From the NCBI GenBank assembly GCA_030841035.1, contig JAVEDI010000118.1, forward strand, positions 1 through 64,000: a stretch of DNA of 64,000 nucleotides, given 5' to 3'. This stretch comes from Actinomycetota bacterium. GTDB lineage: Bacteria; Actinomycetota; Actinomycetes; JACCUZ01. The position numbers and the translations under genes are program-made. Below the pieces are notes generated by a model, which saw nothing but the letters and a program-made list of their open reading frames with translations, ran no database searches and was not told the origin of the DNA. Below, one piece after another: positions 1-8,037 of the stretch. Numbering within the stretch: the stretch's first letter is position 1; the number at the start of each line of letters is the position of its first letter.

Positions 1-12
1 CCGCGTTGACCT

Positions 13-37
13 AGCGACCGCCATCGCAGCGGTCGCT
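13..37 (-). terminator. Hairpin at the end of the DedA gene
   Basis: Perfect 8-bp inverted repeat (AGCGACCG at 13-20, CGGTCGCT at 30-37) with a 9-nt loop, touching the DedA stop codon. No U-tract, so a GC-type terminator is inferred from position only. Confidence 0.45.
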
Positions 38-657
38 CACCGCGATGGTGTCTCGTGCCGTCGCGCCCGCCGTCGCCGCTGCCAGACGAGCAGCGCGGCC
101 ACGACGAGCACGCCGAGCAGGATGGCGCTGCCGCGCCCGAGCGCGGCCTCGACCTTCCGGTAGGACGCACCGGCGGAGAACCCGAGCAGAGCCACGCCGA
201 CACCCCACACCAGACCGCCGGCGGCGTTGAACACGAGGAACCGTGGGTACGGCATCCGGCTCAGCCCCGCGAGCGCCGGCATCACCGCGCGCAGGAACGC
301 GGTGAACCGGCCCAGGAACACGGCGCTGCCGCCGCGTCGGCGCAGGAAGTCCCGAGCGCCCTCGATGCGCTGATGGTGCCCGCGCAGCGGGCGGGACCGG
401 AGCAGGCGGGGGCCGGCGTGCCGACCGACCTCGTAGCCGACGGTGTCACCGGCTACCGCCGCAATGACGACCAGGAGCAGCAGCCACGTCAGCGACAACC
501 GCCCCGAGGAGGCGAGCACGCCACCGAGGAGCACGGCGGTCTCCCCGGGCAGCACGAAGCCGAGGAATACTGCCGTCTCGGCGAACACCAGGGCAGCGAT
601 CAGCAGGTATGCCGCCACCGGCGGCACACCGAGGAGCTGGTCGACCAGGTGCGTCAC
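37..657 (-). CDS. DedA family membrane protein
   Basis: A 206-residue integral membrane protein of the DedA/SNARE-associated family, whose characterised members take part in lipid carrier translocation and membrane homeostasis. The N-terminal half has the family signature ending FVLPGE (about residues 27-39), followed by strong hydrophobic segments. The conserved FLGRFxxFLRAxxP motif lies in the middle, and a hydrophobic segment with an Arg-rich tail ends the protein. The GTG at 657 is chosen because the family's N-terminal hydrophobic segment begins directly after it; the reading frame upstream is Arg/Pro-rich and unlike the family. The gene is divergent from the BlaI repressor, with a 290-bp gap that carries the BlaI box, so it may be co-regulated. 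Which lipid it handles cannot be told. Confidence 0.88.
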   Translation of the reverse strand: MTHLVDQLLGVPPVAAYLLIAALVFAETAVFLGFVLPGETAVLLGGVLASSGRLSLTWLLLLVVIAAVAGDTVGYEVGRHAGPRLLRSRPLRGHHQRIEGARDFLRRRGGSAVFLGRFTAFLRAVMPALAGLSRMPYPRFLVFNAAGGLVWGVGVALLGFSAGASYRKVEAALGRGSAILLGVLVVAALLVWQRRRRARRHETPSR

Positions 658-902
658 ACCACCCTGCCGCGGCTGATGTAGCTGCCGGGACCGCGTGCCT
701 GCAGCGGCCGCGCCGTCGTGCCGAGCAGGACGCCGACGGCGCCGAGCGCGAGCGGTCGGCGTACGCGAGCAGCGGGCCGTGCAGCCGGCCCGTGTGGCGC
801 GCGTACTCGTTGATGTCGCAGGACATCGTCTCCTGGAGCTCTGTGGTGCACCGGGCGGCGGTGCCTGCGTGCGACACCGGTCGCAGACGAGCACCGTCGT
901 CG

Positions 903-920
903 CTACTATCGACATAGTAG
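903..920. promoter_or_regulatory. BlaI-type operator
   Basis: Perfect inverted repeat CTACTAT (903-909), spacer CGAC, ATAGTAG (914-920). This matches the TACTA/TAGTA dyad bound by BlaI/MecI repressors. It sits 27 bp upstream of the BlaI start and between divergent genes, so autoregulation is likely and control of the DedA gene possible. Confidence 0.75.
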
Positions 921-947
921 TAGACGTGGGGGAGGGGTGGTGGCCGG

Positions 948-1316
948 GTGCGTGAGCCACGAGCGGCAGCACGCCGCGACCGAGGCGCGCTGGAGAACGA
1001 GGTGCTGGCCGTGCTCGCCGGTGGACCGATGACCCCGCGCGAGGTCCTCGAGCACCTTGGTGGTGACCTTGCGTACACGACCGTGATGACGACCCTGGCG
1101 CGGCTGCACGAGAAGGGTGCCGCGACCCGGCAGAGCACCGGGCGCACGTTCAGCTACGCACTGGCCGACGGGCCCAGTGTGCGGGCACGCGCCATGCGGC
1201 GGACCCTCGACGCGGCGCCGGACCGCGAACAGGTCCTGGCCAGGTTCCTGGACGAGCTGGACCCCGACGACGTACCCCTGCTGCGACGGCTGCTGCGCCA
1301 GGGCAAGGGCAGGTAG
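948..1316 (+). CDS. BlaI/MecI/CopY family transcriptional repressor
   Basis: A 122-residue winged-helix repressor. The N-terminal winged helix (about residues 14-75) has the typical pattern LENEVLAVL, TPREVLEHL, YTTVMTTLARLHEKG. The C-terminal part (about 80-122) matches the BlaI dimerisation region. GTG 948 follows a GGAGGGG-like ribosome site at about 930-936. Its own likely operator lies at 903-920. Classical BlaI repressors are inactivated by a membrane M56 peptidase (BlaR1); none is adjacent. The next gene, 24 bp downstream on the same strand, is an MFS pump, so the pair may form a repressor-exporter unit. The inducing signal is unknown. Confidence 0.88.
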   Translation: MREPRAAARRDRGALENEVLAVLAGGPMTPREVLEHLGGDLAYTTVMTTLARLHEKGAATRQSTGRTFSYALADGPSVRARAMRRTLDAAPDREQVLARFLDELDPDDVPLLRRLLRQGKGR

Positions 1317-1340
1317 CCGGATGCACGCTGAGAGCGCTCC

Positions 1341-2669
1341 GTGACCGCATCCCGGCCGGTCGAGGCCCCTGACGCCGAGCGAACCACTGCGGCGGTCGGG
1401 TGGTCCGCGTGGCGGGCCGTCGTCGGGTTCGGCGTCGTCAGCCTCGCCGCCGACATGGTCTACGAGGGCGCCCGCTCGGTCTACGGACCGTTGCTTGCCG
1501 CCCTCGGCGCGTCCGCGTTCGTGGTCGGCCTGGTCACCGGTGCAGGCGAGACCGCAGCGCTGGTGCTGCGGCTAGCCTTCGGCCGGCTGGCCGACCGCAC
1601 CGGACGGTACTGGTCGCTCACTCTGGCCGGGTACGGCCTGACGGCAGTGTGCGTGCCGCTGCTCGCGGTGACCCCGTTCATCGGCGGCGCCGGCCTCGCC
1701 CTCGCGATCGTCCTCATCCTGGCGGAGCGCTGCGGGAAGGCCGTCCGCAGCCCGTCGAAGTCGACGCTGCTCGCGCATGCTGCCGGCGCCGTCGGGCGTG
1801 GCCGCGGGTTCGCGGTGCACAAGGCGCTCGACCAGGTCGGCGCCTTCGCCGGCCCCCTGCTGGTAGCCGGGATCATCGCTCTCACCGCAGCGATCTGGCC
1901 GGCCATGGCCGCTCTCGCCGTACCCGGCGCCGCCGCGCTCGGCCTGCTGGCGTTCATCCGGCGCCGCGTCCCCGACCCGGCGGTGTTCGAACCGGAGGCC
2001 GTCGCCCCGCCGCTGGGGCCGTCCCCCGGCTCGGCGAGCTCCCCGATGCCGCAGCGGGCAGTGCCCTCGACCAAGCCGGTGCGACTGCTGAGGGCGACGG
2101 TCGGCGCCGACCTGCCGCGGCGGTTCTTCCTGTTCGCCGCCGCCGTCGGGGCCACCACCGCCGGTCTGATCACCTTCGGTCTCGTCGGCTACCACCTTGC
2201 GACGCAGCACCTGGTACCCGTTGCGGGGGTGCCGCTGGTGTACGCCGCGGCGATGGCGACCGAGGCGGTCGCGGCCTTGGTCACCGGTTTCGCCTACGAC
2301 CGCTGGCACGGCTGGGTCCTCGTGTGCCTGCCCGTGCTCGTCACGGCGGTCCCGGCCTTGGTGTTCACCGGCCGGCTGTGGGTGGTCGTCCTCGGTGTAC
2401 TCGCGTGGGGGGCGGCCGTCGGTGTCCAGGACTCCACCGTCAAGTCCCTGGTCGCCGACCTCGTTCCGGCCGCCCGGCTGGCGACGGCGTACGGCGTCTT
2501 CGCCGCTGTCCAAGGCGCTGCTGCGGTCCTAGGAGGCGGCGCCGCAGGCGCGCTCTACTCGCGCTCCGTCCCTGCGCTCGTGGGCGTGGTTGCAGCCACG
2601 CAGGTGGTAGCCGCCGTCTTGCTGGCCCTCAGTCTGCGGGACGACGACCCTCCTGAGGCCGCCGACTGA
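1341..2669 (+). CDS. Major facilitator superfamily transporter
   Basis: A 442-residue membrane protein with about 12 hydrophobic segments and the MFS loop 2-3 signature (FGRLADRTGRY, about residues 80-90). It has a Pro/Ser-rich cytoplasmic loop around residues 215-250 between the two halves. It most resembles proton-coupled exporters, but the substrate cannot be inferred. It lies 24 bp after the BlaI repressor and is probably cotranscribed. GTG 1341 is the first plausible start; its ribosome site is weak, which fits translational coupling. An ATG at 1321 in another frame would give only a 7-residue peptide ending just after the GTG. Confidence 0.82.
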   Translation: MTASRPVEAPDAERTTAAVGWSAWRAVVGFGVVSLAADMVYEGARSVYGPLLAALGASAFVVGLVTGAGETAALVLRLAFGRLADRTGRYWSLTLAGYGLTAVCVPLLAVTPFIGGAGLALAIVLILAERCGKAVRSPSKSTLLAHAAGAVGRGRGFAVHKALDQVGAFAGPLLVAGIIALTAAIWPAMAALAVPGAAALGLLAFIRRRVPDPAVFEPEAVAPPLGPSPGSASSPMPQRAVPSTKPVRLLRATVGADLPRRFFLFAAAVGATTAGLITFGLVGYHLATQHLVPVAGVPLVYAAAMATEAVAALVTGFAYDRWHGWVLVCLPVLVTAVPALVFTGRLWVVVLGVLAWGAAVGVQDSTVKSLVADLVPAARLATAYGVFAAVQGAAAVLGGGAAGALYSRSVPALVGVVAATQVVAAVLLALSLRDDDPPEAAD

Positions 2670-2704
2670 GGCGCCGGCCGACGTCCCCGCCGGCTCGGCG
2701 CCTC
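2668..2704 (+). terminator. Hairpin after the MFS gene
   Basis: GAGGCGCC (2668-2675) pairs with GGCGCCTC (2697-2704) around a GC-rich loop, starting inside the MFS stop codon. A likely transcription end; no U-tract. Confidence 0.5.
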
Positions 2705-2775
2705 CCTGACCGCCTTCGGAGGACGGCTGGACGACGCCGCGGTGACTGTGCGTTTCGGGGCATATACACCGGGTG

Positions 2776-2789
2776 TCTGACTAGTCAGA
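2776..2789. promoter_or_regulatory. 14-bp perfect palindrome
   Basis: TCTGACTAGTCAGA is a perfect palindrome inside a locally AT-richer stretch, and a second small palindrome (CAGATCTG, 2786-2793) overlaps it. It lies about 170 bp upstream of the secreted PD40 protein and is a candidate repressor site. The binding protein is unknown. Confidence 0.4.
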
Positions 2790-2957
2790 TCTGATGACGT
2801 TTGAGGGGAGATTGGGCTCATTCGGCCGATGTGGTTCGACCGAGACCGACGGAGATGATCTCTCTGCGTTGATCCTTCGCGAGCGTGGTCGAATCTCCGC
2901 CGATGTCCCGACCGGAGCGCTCGCGATCCCCCTCCGTCCCCTTGAGTGAGGTCTCGT

Positions 2958-4727
2958 ATGCGTTCGCCTCTTGCCTACCGGAGCCTGGCGCCTCTGGCGG
3001 CGGCAGTACTGCTCGGCCCGCTCGCCATGGTGGTCACTGGCGGTGCTGCTGTGGCACAGAACCCCGGCCGCAACGGTGTGATCGCCTACGTGCGCGACGG
3101 TGGGGGCCTGTTCACGGTCAACCCGGACGGCACGAACGCCCGCCGGATCGCCGGGGGCGACCAGCTGGTGCTTCCTGCCTGGAGCCCCGACGGCACCAAG
3201 GTGGCATTCGCGCGCAGCGACGGTGCCGCCGGCGAGTCCTATCGCAACCTGTGGGTGGCCAACGCCGACGGGAGCGGCCCCGTCCAGCTGACGTCGGGTC
3301 AGACCGCGGACAGGAGGGCCCCGACGTGGTCACCGGACGGCACGAGAATCGCCTACGTCAGCGGCAGCGATCTCGTGGTCGCCAACGCTGACGGCAGCAA
3401 CGAGCAGCTGCTGGTGTCCGGTACGGCGGCCACCGGCTCGCTGTTCGGCGGGATCGAGAAGCCCAGCTGGTCACCGGACGGCACCACCATCGCCTACTAC
3501 ACCTATGGCACACCCAGCTACGAGATCTTCAGTGTGCCGGCCACCGGAGGCACGCCGACGCAGCTGACCCACGTCGCCGCCGGCGATCACGCCAACATGC
3601 ACCCGGACTACTCGCCGGACGGCACCCGCATCGCCTACGTCAGCGACGCCGAGAGCTGCACGCCCTATTGCCGCAACCGGCTCTGGGTCATGGACGCCGA
3701 CGGCACCCATCAGCACCTGGTGGACCCGGAAGGCCAGAACGTGTTCACGCCCAGCTGGTCACCGGACGGCCGGCAGATCGTGTTCGCCGACTACGACGCG
3801 GCAACCGGCGACAACCGCATCTTCACCGTCAACGCCGACGGCAGCGGCCGCAGCGTGATCGCCGACGGGGCGCCCGCAGGCACGCAGGAGTTCTACACGG
3901 CCTGGCAGCCGGCACCTAGCGTGGCGACGCCGCCGGGGTCGCTCGCGACCACGGTCACCGGCGGGCAGACCGTGACCACGGACCCGTCCGGTGGCGGCGC
4001 TACGGCGACCGTCCCGGTGCAGACCAGCATCACCGTGCCGGCAGGGGTGAGCGGGGCGTTGTCGGTCACGCCGCAGCCACTGGGCAGTCCGCCGAGCGGC
4101 TATGACTTCTTCGGCACGTCCCTGGCCCTCGAGGGACCTGTCGCCTCCGCGGCGACGCCGTACACGGTCGCCTTCACCGTGGACGCCAGCGCGCTCGCAG
4201 GCATCGCCCCGGCCGACGTGCAGGTGTTCCGCAACGGCACTGCGCTCACCGGCTGCACCGACGCGAGCGCAGCGGTCCCCGACCCCTGCCTCGTCTCCCG
4301 AGGCTTCGTCCCCGGTGGCGCCGGTGACGCCCAGGTGGTCGTGCGCACCAGCCACTTCAGCACCTGGAACATCGGCAAGCTGTCCTACACGCTCAAGGCG
4401 GGCCTCGAACCGGTCAACCTGCCGCCGGTGGTCAACACCGCCAAGGCCGGCAGCGCCATCCCGGTCCGGTTCACGCTGGGAGGCAACAGGGGTCTCGATG
4501 TCTTCGCCGCCGGCTTCCCCAAGGCCTCCGCCGTGGCCTGTGGTCGCGGACCGGAGGACGCCATCGAGGTCACGGTGCCGCTCACCACGAGCGTTCTGCT
4601 CTTCGAGCCCTTCACCAAGCAGTACGTCTACGTGTGGAAGACCGACAAGAGTTGGCGTGGCTGCCGCGACCTGACCCTCACGTTCAAGGACGGGTCGTCG
4701 ACCACGGCGCGGTTCATGCTCCGCTGA
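2958..4727 (+). CDS. Secreted PD40 beta-propeller protein with C-terminal PxKF domain
   Basis: A 589-residue exported protein. A signal peptide covers residues 1 to about 33 (hydrophobic core, then AVA before Gln-Asn). Residues of about 35-320 form a TolB-like propeller with five clear PD40 repeats (W/Y-SPDG-T/R motifs). A middle beta-rich region follows, and the last 110 residues match the PxKF domain of actinobacterial surface proteins (NLPPVVNTAKAGSAIPVRF). ATG 2958 is preferred over GTG 2946 because AGTGAGG lies 7 bp upstream of it and it gives a clean signal peptide. There is no LPXTG motif. Probable role is extracellular binding or scaffolding; the ligand is unknown. It stands alone. 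Confidence 0.85.
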   Translation: MRSPLAYRSLAPLAAAVLLGPLAMVVTGGAAVAQNPGRNGVIAYVRDGGGLFTVNPDGTNARRIAGGDQLVLPAWSPDGTKVAFARSDGAAGESYRNLWVANADGSGPVQLTSGQTADRRAPTWSPDGTRIAYVSGSDLVVANADGSNEQLLVSGTAATGSLFGGIEKPSWSPDGTTIAYYTYGTPSYEIFSVPATGGTPTQLTHVAAGDHANMHPDYSPDGTRIAYVSDAESCTPYCRNRLWVMDADGTHQHLVDPEGQNVFTPSWSPDGRQIVFADYDAATGDNRIFTVNADGSGRSVIADGAPAGTQEFYTAWQPAPSVATPPGSLATTVTGGQTVTTDPSGGGATATVPVQTSITVPAGVSGALSVTPQPLGSPPSGYDFFGTSLALEGPVASAATPYTVAFTVDASALAGIAPADVQVFRNGTALTGCTDASAAVPDPCLVSRGFVPGGAGDAQVVVRTSHFSTWNIGKLSYTLKAGLEPVNLPPVVNTAKAGSAIPVRFTLGGNRGLDVFAAGFPKASAVACGRGPEDAIEVTVPLTTSVLLFEPFTKQYVYVWKTDKSWRGCRDLTLTFKDGSSTTARFMLR

Positions 4728-4765
4728 TCTGCCGGCAGGACCAGCTCGCGAGGTCGGTCCCGACG

Positions 4766-5497
4766 TCAGCCCGTCTTCTGCCAGACCGAGATGTGGGAGC
4801 TGCTTTCACTCGTGAAGGGTTCGCGTCCCCAGTCACTCCAGCGTTCCCGCAGCCGCATCCCGGCCAGACGGGCCATCAGGTCCAGCTCGGCCGGCCACAC
4901 GTAGCGAAACGGCATCGAGCCGGTCCGGAGGTGACCGTCCTCGACCACGTAGTGGTGAGAGCTGAGGGTCTGCGTCGCGACGTCGTACTCGTCGAAGCCG
5001 AGTCTGGTCGGGCTCAGGTGGAAGGCCCTGACGGTCTCGCCCGGGGGCAGTCGCTGGAGGGCCGGCACGAACACCTCGACGACGAAGCAACCGCCGGTCT
5101 CCAGCTGCCGCGCCACGGTGCGAAAGCACTCGACCTGTTCGTCTTGGGTCGTCAGGTTCGTGATGGTGTTGTACACCAGGTAGGCCAGGTTGAAGGTGCC
5201 TCCGACCACGGTGGTCGCGAAGTCGCCGATGGTCACGCCGATGTGCTCCGCGCCCGGCTTCGCTCGTAGTCGCTCGACCATCGCGGGCGACAGGTCGATC
5301 CCCTGCACGCGGACGCCGCGCCGACTCAGTGGGAGCGCGAGCCGACCGGTGCCGATACCGAGTTCGAGAGCCGAGCCGCTGCCGGCAAGACCGGCGAGGA
5401 AGTCGACCGCAGGCTCCAGGACCGAAGGATCGAACATGTCGGTCGAGTCCGCGTCATAGCGCGCGGCAACCGGTTCGTCGAAGTAGTTCCTGGGCAC
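4766..5497 (-). CDS. Class I SAM-dependent methyltransferase
   Basis: A 243-residue soluble protein with the Rossmann methyltransferase signatures: motif I ALELGIGTGRLALPL (about residues 44-58), the acidic end of strand 2 (VQGIDLSPAMV), and motif IV around NLAYLVYNTITNL. The C-terminal part contains a beta-rich lid. The length is normal for small-molecule methyltransferases. It converges with the PD40 gene (38 bp between stops) and has no functional neighbour, so the substrate is open. Confidence 0.85.
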   Translation of the reverse strand: MPRNYFDEPVAARYDADSTDMFDPSVLEPAVDFLAGLAGSGSALELGIGTGRLALPLSRRGVRVQGIDLSPAMVERLRAKPGAEHIGVTIGDFATTVVGGTFNLAYLVYNTITNLTTQDEQVECFRTVARQLETGGCFVVEVFVPALQRLPPGETVRAFHLSPTRLGFDEYDVATQTLSSHHYVVEDGHLRTGSMPFRYVWPAELDLMARLAGMRLRERWSDWGREPFTSESSSHISVWQKTG

Positions 5498-5759
5498 CGG
5501 CCGACCATTCCACGGCCGTTGGTCACGCCGCTACTGCGTTAGTCGTCCCGGTCAACCGCATGGCTGAGCAGCGCGAGCACCCGGGCACGGCGAATCCCGC
5601 GGCCGGGCGGATGGCGAGCCGATTCTTCGCACCGGCCCTTGACTCTCTCCCGGCCCTCCTACCTGCGGCCACTGGTGAGCGGCGCCGAAACCGGGGGCGC
5701 CGGCGACGTCCAGGCCTCGCCCTGACGGGATCCGCTGACGTGGTGCGCTTCCAGCTGCG

Positions 5760-5924
5760 TCAGCGGATCGGCTGGTTGTGCACGATGACGCTGCCGTCCG
5801 GCTGCAGCTCGAGGCGGCGGTGCTCGCCCGCGGCGAGCTTGAGCGCCTGGTTCCACGTCGCGGCGTCGGGCCGACGGACGAGGACAGGCCCGGTCCGGTT
5901 CGCCTCGGGACGCCTCTTGCTCAC
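5760..5924 (-). CDS. Small hypothetical protein
   Basis: A 54-residue basic protein starting at GTG 5924 and ending QPDGSVIVHNQPIR. No family is recognised. Coding character is suggested by a plausible beta-strand pattern at the C-terminus and by its place divergent from the LVIVD gene, with a 150-bp intergenic space. There is no clear ribosome site; another GTG lies two codons upstream. Could be spurious. Confidence 0.4.
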   Translation of the reverse strand: MSKRRPEANRTGPVLVRRPDAATWNQALKLAAGEHRRLELQPDGSVIVHNQPIR

Positions 5925-6009
5925 GAGCACGAGGGTATGACACGGGGGCCTGTGCCGGTGCGTCGGCCAGGCGGCGTGGCGGGCGCTCGTTTCCGCGACG
6001 GCGCAGTGG

Positions 6010-6030
6010 GACATACACGTGACGTATGTC
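6010..6030. promoter_or_regulatory. Inverted repeat upstream of the LVIVD gene
   Basis: GACATAC (6010-6016), 7-nt spacer, GTATGTC (6024-6030), perfect arms. It lies 45 bp upstream of the LVIVD protein start, in the divergent gap. This geometry fits an operator for a dimeric regulator; no regulator gene is adjacent. Confidence 0.4.
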
Positions 6031-6074
6031 GCCCGTGCTCGTTGTCCGGGCGAACTGCGACCCGGAGGTGCTCC

Positions 6075-7589
6075 GTGCCCCTGTCCCATCGCTACGCCCG
6101 CGCCACGACACGGACGGCCCGTGTCCTCGGCGCCACAGTGACGGCCATCCTCGTGGCGGCCGTCCTCGCACCGGGCGCGGGGGCCCACGGCGGGGGCGGC
6201 CCCGAGACGGCCAAGAAGCGCGCCCAGTACATGGACGGCGTCTCCGTACCGGTGGTGACCAGCCCGAACGTCCGGCTCGTGACCAACGTCCCCGACACGG
6301 CGGCGATCTCGGGCGTGTTCGCCAAGTCGGCGCCGTACTTCTACGTGTCGAGCACGGACAGCATCACCGTCTATGACGTGTCGGACCCCCTCAAGCCACG
6401 GCCGACCGGCATCCTGGCGAACCTCGTGTTCGAGAACGAGGCCGTCAACTACGGCGAGAAGAGGGTCGCCGGCGTCATACAGCGCTTCGTGCTGGTCGGC
6501 GCCGACCTCGTGGAGTTCAGCCCCACCGCCATCGACCACATCGGGCGCAGCAACGAGGTCATGGTCGTCGACGTGACGGACCCCACGCACCCGTACATCC
6601 GCTCAAGGGTGGCGACTCGGACGAACACGCACACCGTGTCGTGCATCCGCGAGACCGACTGCCAGTACGCCTACACCGCCGGCCGCAACGGCAAGTTCTC
6701 GGTGGTGGACCTCACCGACCTCGACCACCCGACCGAGCTCGGCGTGTTCGACTCACCAGCCGGAGGCCCGAACGCCGCGTTCACCTCCGGCGCCGGGCAC
6801 AAGTGGAACTTCGACGACGCGGGCTACGGCGTCCACACCGGCTCGGGCGGCAGCGCGCTGTTCGACGTGTCCGACCCCACGCACCCGGTGCTCGTCAACA
6901 CCACCAACGCGCAGGGTGTCCAGAGCCCGTGGAACGACTTCATCCACCACAACTCGGCCCGCCCCAACGCCACAAACTTCAGGGCCAACACGCCGCCGGA
7001 CGTCAAGCGCGGGAACGTTCTTCTCGTCACCGAGGAGGACTACGAGAACACCGACTGCGCGACCGCCGGCAGCTTCCAGAGCTGGTACGTCGACACGCTC
7101 AAGGGCAACGGCACGATCCGCCCGCTCGACCGGATCAACCCGGTCGGTCTCGGTGAAGGGGTCGCCACCCCGAACATGGCGTTCTGCTCGGCGCACTGGT
7201 TCGACTACCACCCCGCGGGCCTAGTCGCACAGGGCTACTACGAGGGCGGCCTGCGCATCATCGACGTACGCGACGCCTCCAACCTGCGCCAGTACGGCTA
7301 CGCGGCGAGCGGCCTCGGCGAGGTGTGGGACGCCTACTGGGTGCCACAGCGGAGCAAGAGCGGTGTGGCGTCGTCGACCGCCAAGACCAACATCGTCTAC
7401 ACGGTCGACGCGGTCCGCGGGATCGACGTCTACACGGTCGACCTGCCGGGGGCGGCCTCGTCCGCGCCGTTGCTCGGCTCGGCCGCAGTCGCGGGCGATC
7501 CAGCGAGTCTGGTGTTCGGGCTGATGCTGGCCGGCCTCACCGGCCTGTGGGTGGTCCGCCGTCGCCAGCTGGGGGTGCCCCGCCTCTGA
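6075..7589 (+). CDS. Secreted LVIVD repeat protein with C-terminal membrane anchor
   Basis: A 504-residue exported protein. It has a signal sequence in residues 1 to about 38 (Arg-rich start, hydrophobic core, GAGAH), then repeated segments of the LVIVD type (VYDVSDPLKP, VVDVTDPTHP, VVDLTDLDHP, LFDVSDPTHP, IIDVRDASN), which form a beta-propeller. A C-terminal hydrophobic helix (about residues 475-492) followed by RRR suggests a cell-surface anchor without LPXTG. GTG 6075 has GGAGG 6 bp upstream and is in frame with a much longer open frame that lacks coding character before it. Biological role unknown; the family is common in actinobacteria. Confidence 0.82.
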   Translation: MPLSHRYARATTRTARVLGATVTAILVAAVLAPGAGAHGGGGPETAKKRAQYMDGVSVPVVTSPNVRLVTNVPDTAAISGVFAKSAPYFYVSSTDSITVYDVSDPLKPRPTGILANLVFENEAVNYGEKRVAGVIQRFVLVGADLVEFSPTAIDHIGRSNEVMVVDVTDPTHPYIRSRVATRTNTHTVSCIRETDCQYAYTAGRNGKFSVVDLTDLDHPTELGVFDSPAGGPNAAFTSGAGHKWNFDDAGYGVHTGSGGSALFDVSDPTHPVLVNTTNAQGVQSPWNDFIHHNSARPNATNFRANTPPDVKRGNVLLVTEEDYENTDCATAGSFQSWYVDTLKGNGTIRPLDRINPVGLGEGVATPNMAFCSAHWFDYHPAGLVAQGYYEGGLRIIDVRDASNLRQYGYAASGLGEVWDAYWVPQRSKSGVASSTAKTNIVYTVDAVRGIDVYTVDLPGAASSAPLLGSAAVAGDPASLVFGLMLAGLTGLWVVRRRQLGVPRL

Positions 7590-7619
7590 CGGGCACACCC
7601 CCGTCCCTCCGCTCCCCTT

Positions 7620-7720
7620 CCCGGTGATCGTGAGGGCCCTCCCGGTGATCGTGAGGGCCCGTTCCCGGTGATCGTGAGGGGGATCGGCACTGGATCGGTG
7701 CCGATCCCCCTCACGATCAC
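7620..7720. repeat. Triple direct repeat merging into a 23-bp hairpin
   Basis: CCCGGTGATCGTGAGGG occurs three times in tandem (7620-7636, 7641-7657, 7664-7680; the first two are followed by CCC). The third copy is the left part of a perfect 23-bp stem (7668-7690 with 7698-7720, 7-nt loop), so the right arm is a fourth, inverted copy. It lies between convergent genes. It may act as a two-way terminator, a REP/BIME-like element, or both. Confidence 0.85.
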
Positions 7721-8037
7721 GGAAGGGGGCCGCGGGCTGCTGCCGGGGCTCGGGGCGAAATGGCGCGCAGACCGGCCACGTCCGACTCACGCCGCGCCGT
7801 CAGCATCACCAGCACCCAGTCCGGTGGCCGAAGCCGGGTCTCCCGACAGACGTGCGTCCCGTCGACGTCCGGCAGCCCGAGATCGAGCAGCACCCGCTCG
7901 CAGGTCGTCTCGTCCAGGAGCTCCACTGCTGTCGCACCGATCCGGCCCCGACTCACGGTAGGCCCGTTGAGGGGCAATGCGGGCTTCAGCAAGGTCCCGA
8001 TCTGCCGGTCGCCTTCCGTCACGAGGGGGCGCGGCAT
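7717..8037 (-). pseudogene. Degenerate response-regulator receiver domain
   Basis: The frame starting at ATG 8037 gives a recognisable receiver core: an acidic N-terminal motif (TEGD instead of EDD), then VLLDLGLPDVDG with the phospho-accepting Asp, and VLVMLTAR with the switch Thr. Similarity stops after DVAGL. The remaining residues are Pro/Ala/Arg-rich and run into the repeat cluster at 7620-7720, so helix 5, the catalytic Lys and any DNA-binding domain are missing. It overlaps the downstream part of the PAP2 gene in another frame. Best read as the leftover of a two-component gene lost by deletion. Confidence 0.7.

Noticed and set aside
658-947. Reverse-strand open frame from ATG 826 (starting MSCDINEYARHTG) between DedA and BlaI
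   Set aside because: It soon becomes Arg/Ala low-complexity and runs out of phase into the DedA gene; no family features and no ribosome site.
7620-7680. CRISPR array
   Set aside because: Three repeats with 1- to 6-nt gaps; no spacers of normal length and no cas genes.
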